This document shows, piece after piece, positions 50,203 to 60,396 of a stretch of DNA of 64,000 bases. The notes beneath the pieces are model-generated. The model did not search any database. It was not told the DNA's origin and saw only the letters and a list, made by a program, of their open reading frames with translations. Source of the stretch: Sphingobacterium sp. GVS05A (lineage in GTDB: Bacteria > Bacteroidota > Bacteroidia > Sphingobacteriales > Sphingobacteriaceae); NCBI RefSeq assembly GCF_019969845.1, contig NZ_JAHXYR010000006.1, positions 62,001 through 126,000 on the forward strand. Reading direction: 5' to 3'. Numbering within the stretch: the stretch's first letter is position 1; the number at the start of each line of letters is the position of its first letter. The position numbers and the translations under genes were made by a program.

Positions 50203-52158
50203 TTACCAGCCCGGATTCTGAATAAGTTTACCATTGGTGTTCATCTCATTGAGATCAATTGGCCATAGGCAGTCCCGGATGGTGAATCGTCTTTCCTGTT
50301 TGACATCAAGTACAAAGAATGAAGTGCCAGAGGTCCCCGTATGGTTCCAGCCCCATATTGGCATTGAAAACGCCGATGTCGCCCGTTTGTGGCGCATCAT
50401 ATCCCAGAAATGAATACCTTCAAATGCAAACTCAATACCGCGTTCCTGCAGAATAATATCCCGCAGCCCCTCTTTTGAGCGATGCTTATTGACCGTCTTG
50501 GCGAGTGAGGCATCGGACCAGGCCTTTTCCACGGAGGGGATTCCAGCACGCTCTCTGACACGATCTAAGAGAGTGTATACTTCCTGTGATGGACCCGAAT
50601 ATTCGTTTAGTGCTTCCGCTTTCATCAGATATAGATCAGCCATTCGGATAATGGGATAAGGGAATTTTATTGTACGCTGCCAGGCGCCTGACTGTGACTC
50701 CGGGTGAACCATTTTTTGTGTGCCAATACCCGTAGCAAAAAAGTCTGTGGTGTGCTGCGAGGAGTTATAGCCTCCATGTGAATTTCCATAGAACATGGTA
50801 TTGATACGAACGGTATGTGCTCGCCAATAACCCGCTGTAATGCCCAGGTTGGCATAGAATCGAGGCTCTCTGTTCATGTATAATCTGATGGTTTCGGTAT
50901 TGGGCTGCATGTAGCCGTTCCAGTGCGTATAGCTGCTCTCACTGGACGCCGGTGTTTTGATGATTTCATATTTGTTGGTGAAATCATAGGTCAGATCCTC
51001 ATCAATAGGTAATCCATTTTCGGTGTAATAACGTTCAGCCATTTGATAAGTAGCACCCATCCATTGCCAAGAATAAGAAGGTTCGTTCACGACCCCGTCA
51101 CCATAGCCTTCGGGCAAACGGATATTGGAGGAATGGGCCAGTTCACCTTGGTTATAGTAATTGAGATTTGAATTCCCCCAAACCAGTTCTTTATTCCATG
51201 GATCTACAACAAGCATGCGTAGGTCATACAATGTTTGCATTCTTTCGGGATTGGCCGTAAATGCGGGACGATCATAAATAAAAGGTTCCTTGGCAAAATG
51301 ATAGAGTCCCAGTCCATTTGCTTCGCACAACGTAATCGATTCGTTAAGCGCATCAATGGCTGCTTTCCATTTCTCTTTATCTTCGGCTTGTGGAAAGAAA
51401 GGCTGGCCATCACTGTCCATAAAATCGCCAAAGTATTCGCGGTTACCATTGAAAAATGGACTTGCTCTGAACACAAGCACCCTAGCTTTGATTGCTTTGG
51501 CTGCTACTTGGTCGATCTGTCCGAGGTTGTTGGAGGATACACGTTCGGTCAGATTCGGAATAGCCTCGTTCATCAGGTTTAATACGTAATTAAAGCAATC
51601 TTCTACTTTGGAACGGCTCAAAAACAATTCCTCCGGTGTGGATGTTGGCGAAGCAAGGCCCGTAGGTAGAACGATGGGACCATAACGCTGAATCAGTAAA
51701 AAAGCAAAATAGCCTTTTAGAAATTTGACTTGGGCCTTCCACTCGGCTTTTTCTCCTTCGGTCATATCACGTACTTTGTCAATATTAGCCAGGAAGACCT
51801 CACATTGGCGTATACCCTGATAGAGCGGTTTGCCACCCTCGGTACCAGACCAAAGACCCAATTGAGGTGAGGTCTGTGATTGTAAACCACGCATAATACG
51901 GATTGCCCGTAGGTTGCCTGTATTGGTGTTAAGATCCAGCCGGCCGAGCCATTCGTCTCCCAGCGACCATGAAGTCACATGTGTCTGGTCATCATTGGGC
52001 AGGTAACTGTAAACTTTTGCTAGCGCGTTATACGCTTCAACTTTGATGTTGAATATATCTTCTAATTTTAAGGTATTGTCAGGCACCACATCAAGGTACT
52101 TGGAGCAAGAACCCAAAAAGAATGCAGTTGCAATTGCGATATATTTTATTGTTTTCAT
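50203..52158 (-). CDS. SusD/RagB family lipoprotein
   Basis: A 651-residue surface lipoprotein with a lipobox (FFLGSCSKYLD, C18) and the SusD four-TPR plus glycan-binding layout. The start LDVVPDN and LEDIF, the TPR-like FLKGYFAFLLIQRYGPIVLP, and the C-terminal end with FAFEGIHFWDMMRHKR and IQNPGW are classical. It follows susC by 18 bp and pairs with it for uptake. Trp-rich patches around 300-450 may bind sugar, but no substrate can be named. Length is large for the family, because of loops in the 330-480 range. Confidence 0.95.
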   Translation of the reverse strand: MKTIKYIAIATAFFLGSCSKYLDVVPDNTLKLEDIFNIKVEAYNALAKVYSYLPNDDQTHVTSWSLGDEWLGRLDLNTNTGNLRAIRIMRGLQSQTSPQLGLWSGTEGGKPLYQGIRQCEVFLANIDKVRDMTEGEKAEWKAQVKFLKGYFAFLLIQRYGPIVLPTGLASPTSTPEELFLSRSKVEDCFNYVLNLMNEAIPNLTERVSSNNLGQIDQVAAKAIKARVLVFRASPFFNGNREYFGDFMDSDGQPFFPQAEDKEKWKAAIDALNESITLCEANGLGLYHFAKEPFIYDRPAFTANPERMQTLYDLRMLVVDPWNKELVWGNSNLNYYNQGELAHSSNIRLPEGYGDGVVNEPSYSWQWMGATYQMAERYYTENGLPIDEDLTYDFTNKYEIIKTPASSESSYTHWNGYMQPNTETIRLYMNREPRFYANLGITAGYWRAHTVRINTMFYGNSHGGYNSSQHTTDFFATGIGTQKMVHPESQSGAWQRTIKFPYPIIRMADLYLMKAEALNEYSGPSQEVYTLLDRVRERAGIPSVEKAWSDASLAKTVNKHRSKEGLRDIILQERGIEFAFEGIHFWDMMRHKRATSAFSMPIWGWNHTGTSGTSFFVLDVKQERRFTIRDCLWPIDLNEMNTNGKLIQNPGW

Positions 52159-52176
52159 GTGTAAGTCCGTTATACG

Positions 52177-55100
52177 TTAAAATGATAATTGAATACCAAC
52201 ATTAAACCGTCGGTTTGGGGGGTAGCCGAGTCCATTTCGTCCCGATTCTGGATCCCAGAGTTTGAATGGGCTGAATACGGCCAGGTTTTCGCCACTGATA
52301 TAGATCCGGCTTCCCTTGCCAAAGCCAAAGCGTTCTAAATTTCGCGGGCTATAACCGATTTCAAGGGATTTTAACCGGATAAAGGAACCATCCCTCAGCC
52401 ACCAGGAGGATTGCTGTGTATTATTATTAATGGGATCTGTAGACAGACGAGGCCAGAAGGCATGGGTATTTGGGTTAGTTTCGCTCCAATAGTCGTCGGC
52501 GATAATAGCCAATGCATTTCTGCGGAAAGCGAAGGGAGCTATTCCATAAGATCCGGTGTTTGGGTTGGATTCAGCGGTGGAGTTAATAAAGAAAGAGACA
52601 TTTTTGTTCCCTTGAAAGAAGAAGGAAAAATCAAAAGCTTTATAACCTGCAGACATACCAAAACCATATTGGATCTCTGGTACGGTAGGGTAACCCATCG
52701 GGATCCTGTCGTTATCATTGATAATGCCATCACCATTGATATCTTTGTATTTGATATCACCCGCCATGTATTCACCGAAATCCTGTCTGGGTGAATTATC
52801 TATTTCATACTGATCGACAAATAATCGCTCGGCAAGCAGTCCCCATTCTTGTCTCAAATTGTGTCCAAGTTTCTTTAGATAGGTATCTGCATAATTTTTC
52901 TCGTCCAGTGCAAGATATTTGTTGGTTGCATAGGTGAAATTGGCCCGAGCCGAAAGCCAGAGATCCGATCCGAAGAATTTTTGATAGGTAAGCGAGCCAT
53001 CAAATCCCTGCGAACTGACTTTACCTACATTACCACTGATGGCAGCCTCCAAACCAGCAGATGCAGGGAAGTTTTCCCGTCGCATGTAGATTTTGCTCCG
53101 TACATCTTTAAAAAAGTCTCCCTGCAATTTGAGTGACTCATTAAAGAAATTGGCTTCTATACCAACATTCCATTTTTCGGACTCTTCCCAGGTGATATCT
53201 GGATTAGCGTAGCGGTTTACATTAAATCCATTATAAGCATTCATAAAATCGGTTCCCCAACGATACATGGCATCATTACCTCTTGAAATATCCGATAGGT
53301 AAAAGAAGCGGTCTCTCCGCTCGGCAATGGCGTCGTTTCCGACACGTCCCCAGGTACCACGTAGTTTTAATGTGCTGACGACAGATTTAAGTGGTTCAAA
53401 GAAGCGTTCGCTCGAGACCATCCAACCTCCGCCCAAAGATGGGAAGAAACCGAAACGTTTTTGACCCATGAATTTTTCCGAACCATTTAGGCCATAAGCA
53501 AATTCAGCAAAGTATTTATTGTCGAAATCATAGGTCAGACGTCCCGAGTTTCCCATATTGCGTTCGGGTAAGGTTTCGTAAATGGAATTGCTATTTCCGG
53601 ATGTCAGCAATTTTTCCTCGATCATACCCACGGTCATGGCACCTAAATTGTGATTGCCAAAACTACGGTTCCAGTTAAAACGAGCCTCGAAATAATAATT
53701 GGAGCTAGCATCTCTTTTCGGCTCTACGTCGCCTAGTGTAGCTCGACCTGTTGTTGGGTTGAGCGCATAAAGACTGTACTCGCCAGTAATCTGGTTGTAA
53801 TTCTCCAGGTCGTAATAAAAGGGATCATAGCTCCTGGTACCGGCATATTTGCTCCAAGTTGTTACCGATGCCCGACCTTGGAGTTTCAAACCTGGTGTCA
53901 AAAAAGCTAAGTCTTGCATCAGTGTAGCCTGCGCTGTGATGGTATTTTCATTGCGGTCTTCATAACCCCGCACCATCTCCGCATAGGGATTGTTTTTTAG
54001 AGATCCTGTTACAAAGGTATTTCCAAATAAAGTGTGTTGCGTAAATTCGTTTTTGGCATCAGGGGAAAATACTGCCGGAAAATCAACGGGATTACTGTTC
54101 ATGACCATCCGGAAGATATCGCTTGCCGATCTGAAAGGCCCATTATAACGTTCAAACCGTCCCTGGATCCGGGTGTCTAATGTGGTTGTTTTTGTCAGCT
54201 TAAAGATGACATTTGAACGGATAAAAAAACGGTTGATATTGATGTTGTTATTGAAATTATTTCGGTCATCCACTTTCAGCAAACCGGACTCTTTATCAAA
54301 ACCACCTGATACATAGTATGTGGCCACTTGTCCACCACCGCTGAGATTGACATTGGCTTTTGTATTGACTGTATAGTTCTTGAGTAGAGTATTGTACCAG
54401 TCAATATTAGGGAAGATCATGGGATTTTCATTATCTATAGTTGACTGTATTTTCTGCTGGGAATAATAAGGACCAAGAATAGGATCTCTGGTCATGCGTG
54501 CCTCATTATAGAGTTTCATGTAATCAATACCATCGACCATTTTGATCATTCGGGTCGGCGATGCGGTATTAACATCTACGCGGGCATTCAGTCCCACAGG
54601 GCCTTCTCTTCCAGCTTTGGTGGTGACCATGATAATACCGTTGGCGCCGCGGGCACCATAGAGTACGGTTGCCGAGGCGTCTTTTAATATCGAAAAGCTT
54701 TCGATATCATCGGGCTGCATCCGGGCGAGATTGTCTGTGGTTGATTCAAAACCGTCAATCAGGATCAGGGGGGAAGCCTGATAGCCAAAAGTTGTTACCC
54801 CACGGACGAAGAATTGGGCATTATCGGCGCCCGGTTCGCCTGAGTTCTGAAAGGAAATCACGCCGGGTATGCGCCCTGCAAAAGCGCTGGTGAGGTTGGT
54901 TGCAGGAATTTTTAACTCCGAGGCTTTTACGGTGGTAATGGCACCGACTACTGTAGCTTTTTTCTGTGTTCCGAAGGCGACGACGGTAACTTCATCAAGA
55001 CTCTTTCCATCATCATACATTAATACTTCAAGAATATTCTGTGGGCCGATAACGCGAGTTTCATCTTTCTTTCCGACAAACTTAAAGACTAGGCTGTCGC

Positions 55101-55302
55101 CCACAATACCGGACAGTTGAAACTCTCCATTCGCATTGGACTTCGTCACCGGAACCCTGTTCTTGAGAATGGTAACGCTTTCGATTTTTTCTCCATTTGA
55201 TGCATCTTTCACAATACCAGTAAGTTGCTTTTGAGCAAAAGACAGCATAGGTAAGGTAAAGAGCAATAGGAAAAGAAATAGTTTTTCTTTTCGTTTTTGC
55301 AT
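52177..55302 (-). CDS. SusC/RagA family TonB-linked outer-membrane protein
   Basis: A 1041-residue receptor. Signal peptide (about 1-24), carboxypeptidase-like domain (LTGIVKDASNGEKIESVTIL, about 27-110), TonB box-like and plug region with FGTQKKATVVGAITTVKASEL and the SusC signature FVRGVTTFGYQASPLILIDG, then DIESFSILKDASATVLYGARGANG, and a C-terminal 22-strand barrel ending in NVGIQLSF. It moves glycans or peptides into the periplasm with SusD. It is the first gene of the four-gene unit. The 569-bp upstream region has hairpins but no exact promoter box I can see. Confidence 0.96.
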   Translation of the reverse strand: MQKRKEKLFLFLLLFTLPMLSFAQKQLTGIVKDASNGEKIESVTILKNRVPVTKSNANGEFQLSGIVGDSLVFKFVGKKDETRVIGPQNILEVLMYDDGKSLDEVTVVAFGTQKKATVVGAITTVKASELKIPATNLTSAFAGRIPGVISFQNSGEPGADNAQFFVRGVTTFGYQASPLILIDGFESTTDNLARMQPDDIESFSILKDASATVLYGARGANGIIMVTTKAGREGPVGLNARVDVNTASPTRMIKMVDGIDYMKLYNEARMTRDPILGPYYSQQKIQSTIDNENPMIFPNIDWYNTLLKNYTVNTKANVNLSGGGQVATYYVSGGFDKESGLLKVDDRNNFNNNININRFFIRSNVIFKLTKTTTLDTRIQGRFERYNGPFRSASDIFRMVMNSNPVDFPAVFSPDAKNEFTQHTLFGNTFVTGSLKNNPYAEMVRGYEDRNENTITAQATLMQDLAFLTPGLKLQGRASVTTWSKYAGTRSYDPFYYDLENYNQITGEYSLYALNPTTGRATLGDVEPKRDASSNYYFEARFNWNRSFGNHNLGAMTVGMIEEKLLTSGNSNSIYETLPERNMGNSGRLTYDFDNKYFAEFAYGLNGSEKFMGQKRFGFFPSLGGGWMVSSERFFEPLKSVVSTLKLRGTWGRVGNDAIAERRDRFFYLSDISRGNDAMYRWGTDFMNAYNGFNVNRYANPDITWEESEKWNVGIEANFFNESLKLQGDFFKDVRSKIYMRRENFPASAGLEAAISGNVGKVSSQGFDGSLTYQKFFGSDLWLSARANFTYATNKYLALDEKNYADTYLKKLGHNLRQEWGLLAERLFVDQYEIDNSPRQDFGEYMAGDIKYKDINGDGIINDNDRIPMGYPTVPEIQYGFGMSAGYKAFDFSFFFQGNKNVSFFINSTAESNPNTGSYGIAPFAFRRNALAIIADDYWSETNPNTHAFWPRLSTDPINNNTQQSSWWLRDGSFIRLKSLEIGYSPRNLERFGFGKGSRIYISGENLAVFSPFKLWDPESGRNGLGYPPNRRFNVGIQLSF

Positions 55303-55498
55303 AGTGTTAGGTAATTAGGTGAATTAATTGGTTTATTTACTTTTGGGAAGAGTACGCATAATGCGCTCATCGATTCTTCCTTTTTATAGACAAGGAGCCC
55401 CCAATACAGGAGTTGCCCTAAAAATAAAAGTGGTTTAAGTTTGTTTAAATAATTTGGTTATTTCTTCTTATTCAGGTTTTCGGTACAGCCTTTACTGT

Positions 55499-55532
55499 CT
55501 GTTTTAGCCAGTTTCCTAATGAGCTAAAACAG
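55499..55532. other. Hairpin in the Sus-locus leader
   Basis: CTGTTTTAGC (55499-55508) and GCTAAAACAG (55523-55532) form a 10-bp perfect stem with a 14-nt loop, about 200 bp before the susC start. Confidence 0.45.
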
Positions 55533-55799
55533 GCTACAATAATTAAATCAATACACTGTTTTTTTGCATAAAGGTTAGGTTTTAGATTATACAAATTGGT
55601 TATTTTCAAACTGAAAGTATAAGAACTGTTGATCTTATTTTTTCCTTTCATTATTGCTATAACGATTTAAGCAAGATATTGTTTGAGAAAAATTAAATTA
55701 AATGAAAAATATTACCCCAAAATACTTCGAAATCATTTGTTTCTCGAATCGTATTGTTAGGATTGGTGTAAAATAGGGGGGAAGAAGAGGAAATCGATA

Positions 55800-55830
55800 G
55801 ACAACGGAATAGCTGAACCATTCCGTTGTC
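55800..55830 (-). other. Hairpin after the DUF5362 gene
   Basis: GACAACGGAAT and ATTCCGTTGTC make an 11-bp perfect stem with a 9-nt loop, 41 bp after the DUF5362 stop. It lacks a T-run on either strand, so it may be a weak terminator or a processed 3' structure. Confidence 0.5.
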
Positions 55831-55871
55831 AGCCTTGGATAATAGGGAGTGTGTTTTTCGAATAGATAGGT

Positions 55872-56348
55872 TTACACGCCAGCGATTCCGTCGGAGATAC
55901 CTAATATAACCCCCACGACAAGTCCCAAGAAATTAAAGCCGATGGTGATGATGGCTATTATTCCGATAAACTTATAATGTTTTTTTAGGGACTCCAGGCA
56001 GAGTTCAAGCTGGATGCTATCGCGGTTTTCGACAGCTTTTTTTGCTTTGGAACCAAAATTATAGAGGAAATAGATCGGGAGACAGGAGAAAGCCATCATC
56101 AGCAGGTAAAGTACACCAAAGGTAGATATTGTGCTGGAAGAAATATATTCACCTTGATCTAAAGATAGTGCACTTGCCCCGAACATCAGGCTAATCATGG
56201 TTATGACCGATAACCCAATAAGTATAAAACAGAGAATAGCCAAAAAAATAGCCCATTTAGCTGCTGAAGCTAAGAAAGAAAGCCCTGCTGGAGACAACTT
56301 AATGTCTGCGGGTTCCTGAAAAGAAGAATTTTGAATACCGACTTCCAT
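55872..56348 (-). CDS. DUF5362-type membrane protein
   Basis: A 158-residue protein with about 4 hydrophobic helices (about 27-55, 75-100, and two near the C-terminus) and a charged region with KHYKFIG between helices 3 and 4. The N-terminus is short and polar (MEVGIQNSSFQEP). The pattern LSPAGLSFLASAAKWAIFLAI recalls DUF5362, a family of Bacteroidota membrane proteins without known role. It stands alone between two large outer-membrane receptor loci. Confidence 0.75.
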   Translation of the reverse strand: MEVGIQNSSFQEPADIKLSPAGLSFLASAAKWAIFLAILCFILIGLSVITMISLMFGASALSLDQGEYISSSTISTFGVLYLLMMAFSCLPIYFLYNFGSKAKKAVENRDSIQLELCLESLKKHYKFIGIIAIITIGFNFLGLVVGVILGISDGIAGV

Positions 56349-56818
56349 GAAAAAAGTGAATTATAAAGGTGTGCGAATTTCTAAAAAGTTATCCGTTTTT
56401 AAAAGCAGATTTTTAAAGAAACCAGTTCGCAGGGACAATAGTTTATAGTTTTTAATAAATACAAGGCACAGTAGCGCAATTACTACAAAAAAACGAGTTG
56501 ATTAATAAAATTCTCGGTTGAAAGAAAGTTAATGAATTTTTTTTAAAAAGTTCAAGTTAAGAATGGAAGAATGTTGTTACAAATAAATCGGAGCAATTGA
56601 CTGTGGAAAACTATTTTATATAGGCTCCGTTCTCTGGGAATGGTGGTTTAAAAGGTGTTATAACGTTTTTTTTATTAAAAAATTATGTGCGAAAGTACGG
56701 ATTTTCGAATAGATGAAAGGAAGTAGATGTGCTATAGTATGTTAAGTTTATATTAAGTCCTTTGTTATTTGAAATCTCTTAGTAATTTTGCTTAACATTT
56801 TTTAACAAATCACATTAT
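56349..56818. other. Intergenic region before the Oar-like receptor
   Basis: A 470-bp AT-rich stretch with no gene I can support. Its last part holds a complete promoter (56761-56790). The rest shows only weak pairing possibilities, such as GGAGC and GCTCC near 56590-56625. Confidence 0.6.
56761..56790 (+). promoter_or_regulatory. Promoter of the Oar-like TonB receptor
   Basis: TTTG (56761-56764), an 18-bp spacer and TAATTTTG (56783-56790) match the full Bacteroidota consensus. The ATG is 29 bp after the -7 box. It is the best promoter in the window. Confidence 0.8.
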
Positions 56819-59800
56819 ATGAAAAGATCTTTACTCTTTTTCGCTCTTGTAATGGCCAGTTATGGTGCTGTACAAGCTCAGGTTACGACAAGTAGCGTTA
56901 CAGGTATTGTAAAAGAAGCAAACGGCAGTCTAACTTCGGGAGCTACTATCAAGGCAACGCACGTGCCATCGGGAACAGTTTATACTGGATCGGCAAATGC
57001 TGCTGGAAGATTTAACTTGGCAAATATGCGTGTTGGGGGACCTTACACGATTGAAGTGACGTATGTTGGACAAGACCCAATTATTTATAATGATGTTTAT
57101 TTACAGTTAGGACAACCTTTTGTATTGAATCCTGTATTTGCAGATAAGAGTACTACTTTAGAGGAAGTAACTGTTACTGCCCGTAGAGGTGCTACAAAAA
57201 CTGGGGTGTCTACTATTGTAAGTAGAAAGAAAATTGAGGAAATGCCTGCTATTTCCAGAAGTATTACGGATTTGACAAAATTAAATCCACAGGCAAACTC
57301 GCAAGGTGACGGTTTTTCGTTTGCTGGTAGAAATAGTTTGTTCAACTCTTTGACCTTGGACGGAGCACAAATGAATAATGCATTCGGTTTGTCTGCTTTA
57401 CCAGGAGGTCAAACAAATGCGCAACCATTTTCGTTAGATGCGATCGAGTCTATTCAGATCAACCTTTCCCCTTATGATGTGAAACAAGGCGGATTTACAG
57501 GAGCAGGTGTCAATGCGATTACAAAATCAGGTACCAATACAGTGACCGGATCGGCCTACTGGTATTTTAAGAATCAAGATTTACAAGGCTATAAAGTTGA
57601 TGGTGAAAAATTACCAAAAACGGAGAGTTATAAAAACAACCAATTGGGTTTTAGTGTAGGTGGGCCCATCATTAAGAATAAGTTATTCTTCTTCCTGAAT
57701 GGTGAAACAACAAAACGTACAACTCCAGGTTCTAATATCCTTGCAAATCGAGGTACAGGAGCAGCAAATGAATCTGGAGTAAAGGCTTCAGACTTGGATT
57801 TAGTCAAGCAAACTTTAATGGATCAATTTGGTTATGATCCGGGAGTTTACGAAGGATTTAATAATGATCAAAAAGCAAATAATATTACTGCAAAAATTGA
57901 CTGGAATATTAGCGAAAAACATAAGTTTACACTCCGTTATAATCATTTAGATTCTTATAGAGATATTAACCCAAGTGGATCTAATAGCCGAAGTGGTAGA
58001 GGTCCTAGTACCACATCTATGATTTTCTCAAACCTACGCTATCGTCAAAACAATAATATCAATTCCATTACTGCGGAGTTAAACTCCACATTTAACAGTA
58101 AATACGCGAATCAGATCCAAGTTGTTTATTCGGCATTTAGAGATTTTAGAGATCCACTAGGAACTGCATTTCCTACTGTGGATATAGAAAATGGTAGTGG
58201 TGCAAACTATATTTCATTTGGACAGGAACCATTTTCAGGATTAAATAAACTGGATCAAAATTTATTTAGTATCACGGATAACTTTAATATTTTTGCTGGG
58301 GCACATACCCTTACATTTGGTGGATCATTGAACTATCAAAAATTCAGGAATTCGTTTGCGCAGTTTATAAGCGGTCAGTTCCGTTACAAAAATATGGACG
58401 ATTTTATCGCTGCGGCTAAAGGCGATAAAACAATACAGCCTACACAATATCAATTAACATATTCTGTTGTACCGGGTAACGAAAGACCATCAGCTGATTT
58501 TAGCATGATGCCTATCGCCTTGTATGCACAAGATGAGTGGTTTGTGAAATCAAACTTTAAATTAAGTTATGGTATCAGAGCAGATATTCCAGTGTATACC
58601 ACGGATCTTGTAACCAACGAAAAAGTGCTTGGAATGACCTTTGCTAATGATGAAAAATTAGATGTATCCCGTTTACCGAAAGCGAGAGTATTGGTATCAC
58701 CAAGAGCTGGATTTGATTGGGATATTAGACAAGATCGGTCATTTGTATTACGCGGGGGAACGGGTATATTCACAGGTGGTGTACCAGGCGTATGGTTAAC
58801 AAATCAAGCTGGTCAGACAGGTATGACATTTGGCTCTATATTTGAAACTAGTAAAATTAATAGGCCATTTAATCCAGATCCCACTGCATATTTACCCGCA
58901 GATCGTCAGGATCCGGCAACCTATGAAATCGATGTGACTTCGAGAGATTTTAAAATGCCACAAATCTGGCGTTCGAATTTAGCTGTTGAGTATAGCTTGC
59001 CATGGGATATGAAGGCTACTTTAGAAGGGATTTACACCAAATCTATTAATGAAGTGTATCATCGGGATGCGAACCTAACAGATCCAAAAGGAAGATTTAC
59101 TGGCACCGGTGATACACGAGCATATTGGTTGGCGACAGATAATGCCAGACAAATCAATCCATCTATTACACGTGCTATTGTATTAGATAATACTTCCAAG
59201 GGAAATGCATATAGCATTACAGCACAATTGGAGAAACGTTTTGGTAAATATGGAGATGCAATGATTGCCTATACCCATAGTAGTGCAAAAGATATCACTT
59301 CAAATCCTGGATCTCAAGCGAATTCTGCATACACTGGTAATGCGATGGTAAGTAATCCAAATTCTCCGGTTCTAGCTTATTCAAGTTTTGTTGTCAGAAA
59401 TCGTATCATTGCAGCAGTAAACGTGAATTTCAATATCACTCCGCAATTACCTACTAGAATTGGTTTAGTCTATGAAGGTAGACCATATGGAGATGTTTTT
59501 GGTGGAACAAGATTTAACTACACGGTAAGCGGTGATATACTAAATGGAAGTGGGCGCTTTTCAAATGTTTTAATGTATGTGCCTAAAGATCGCGCAGATA
59601 TTGCTTTAGTTGATATCAAGGAGGTTAAGGATAAAACTAAAGCTGAAACGGCAGATGCACAATGGGCAAGACTTGATGCCTATATTAGCCAAGACAAATA
59701 TTTGAGCACTAGAAGAGGGCAATATGCAGAAAGAAATGGTGCGGAGTACCCTTGGATGAATCGTTTTGACATTCGGATCATGCAAGAATTATCTAAGGTG

Positions 59801-60049
59801 TTGAAAACAAAAGATAATCACAGATTGCAAGTTTCCTTTGATATTATCAATGTTGGTAACTTATTAAGTAGCAAATGGGGTGTTACCAAAACACCTAATA
59901 TTACCAACTTTATGCAATATCAGGGTGTAACTGACAATAAACCTACGTATACTGTTAGTCAAAATCTTAAGGAGAAGACATTCAGAAACAATACAGGTAT
60001 AGATTCGAGATATCAAATGCAATTAGGTATTCGTTATATCTTTAATTAA
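56819..60049 (+). CDS. Oar-like TonB-dependent receptor with carboxypeptidase regulatory-like domain
   Basis: A 1076-residue outer-membrane protein. Signal peptide about 1-20 (GAVQAQ). A CarboxypepD_reg-like beta-sandwich follows (about 25-100, SVTGIVKEANGSLTSGATIKA). The plug has TVTARRGATKTGVSTIVSRKKIE and the Oar-type DLTKLNPQANSQGDGFSFAGRN, then SLDAIESIQINLSPYD and FTGAGVNAITKSGTN. The barrel follows to the aromatic end LGIRYIFN. No SusD neighbour is present. Oar-like proteins are large and abundant in Bacteroidota; roles in peptide or protein transport are discussed but not known here. Strong promoter and terminator suggest high expression. Confidence 0.92.
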   Translation: MKRSLLFFALVMASYGAVQAQVTTSSVTGIVKEANGSLTSGATIKATHVPSGTVYTGSANAAGRFNLANMRVGGPYTIEVTYVGQDPIIYNDVYLQLGQPFVLNPVFADKSTTLEEVTVTARRGATKTGVSTIVSRKKIEEMPAISRSITDLTKLNPQANSQGDGFSFAGRNSLFNSLTLDGAQMNNAFGLSALPGGQTNAQPFSLDAIESIQINLSPYDVKQGGFTGAGVNAITKSGTNTVTGSAYWYFKNQDLQGYKVDGEKLPKTESYKNNQLGFSVGGPIIKNKLFFFLNGETTKRTTPGSNILANRGTGAANESGVKASDLDLVKQTLMDQFGYDPGVYEGFNNDQKANNITAKIDWNISEKHKFTLRYNHLDSYRDINPSGSNSRSGRGPSTTSMIFSNLRYRQNNNINSITAELNSTFNSKYANQIQVVYSAFRDFRDPLGTAFPTVDIENGSGANYISFGQEPFSGLNKLDQNLFSITDNFNIFAGAHTLTFGGSLNYQKFRNSFAQFISGQFRYKNMDDFIAAAKGDKTIQPTQYQLTYSVVPGNERPSADFSMMPIALYAQDEWFVKSNFKLSYGIRADIPVYTTDLVTNEKVLGMTFANDEKLDVSRLPKARVLVSPRAGFDWDIRQDRSFVLRGGTGIFTGGVPGVWLTNQAGQTGMTFGSIFETSKINRPFNPDPTAYLPADRQDPATYEIDVTSRDFKMPQIWRSNLAVEYSLPWDMKATLEGIYTKSINEVYHRDANLTDPKGRFTGTGDTRAYWLATDNARQINPSITRAIVLDNTSKGNAYSITAQLEKRFGKYGDAMIAYTHSSAKDITSNPGSQANSAYTGNAMVSNPNSPVLAYSSFVVRNRIIAAVNVNFNITPQLPTRIGLVYEGRPYGDVFGGTRFNYTVSGDILNGSGRFSNVLMYVPKDRADIALVDIKEVKDKTKAETADAQWARLDAYISQDKYLSTRRGQYAERNGAEYPWMNRFDIRIMQELSKVLKTKDNHRLQVSFDIINVGNLLSSKWGVTKTPNITNFMQYQGVTDNKPTYTVSQNLKEKTFRNNTGIDSRYQMQLGIRYIFN

Positions 60050-60066
60050 TTTGAAGAACATATCTT

Positions 60067-60103
60067 AAAAAGACCGTCCTAAATTTTAGGACGGTCTTTT
60101 TTA
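60067..60103 (+). terminator. Intrinsic terminator of the Oar-like receptor gene
   Basis: A 14-bp or longer stem AAAAAGACCGTCCT/AGGACGGTCTTTTT with a short AT loop and a T-run. Confidence 0.9.
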
Positions 60104-60343
60104 TTGTTTTGATATATCTGTATTTTCTAAGTACAGATATAGTACGATTTAGGCCTCTGAACTACCAGATTATTGACCAATCCGATCATTGGAAAAAAGA
60201 TCGGCTTTCTCTGAAATATATTACACAAAGAGGGATTGTTAATCGGGAGCAATCGTGTTATTGTTGAATACTATGTGCCAAAAACTAGTCGGGGTTTGGG
60301 GCAAATCTTGAGTTTTTCGTAAACTGATTTTTAAATTCTGTTG

Positions 60344-60385
60344 TTTGATTATCGTCTGGTATTTATAATCTTTGTATAGATTATA
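60344..60385 (+). promoter_or_regulatory. pxp promoter with inverted repeat over the -7 box
   Basis: TTTG (60344-60347), 19 bp and AATCTTTG (60367-60374, one mismatch to TAnnTTTG) give a promoter 22 bp before the pxpB ATG. TATAATC (60364-60370) and GATTATA (60379-60385) are perfect arms around an 8-bp spacer that includes the TTTG of the -7 box. Confidence 0.6.
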
Positions 60386-60396
60386 ACATACAAATT

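Larger units (their letters stand above)
55303..55871. other. Long upstream region of the Sus locus
   Basis: A 569-bp stretch with no gene I can support. It holds two hairpins (55499-55532 and 55800-55830), listed separately, and no exact minus-strand TAnnTTTG box. A long leader or an antisense RNA is possible. Confidence 0.6.
60050..60396. other. Intergenic region before the pxp operon
   Basis: 347 bp with no gene I can support. It has the receptor terminator, a hairpin at 60114-60140 (9-bp stem ATATCTGTA/TACAGATAT), and the pxp promoter with an overlapping dyad. The middle shows nothing clear. Confidence 0.6.
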
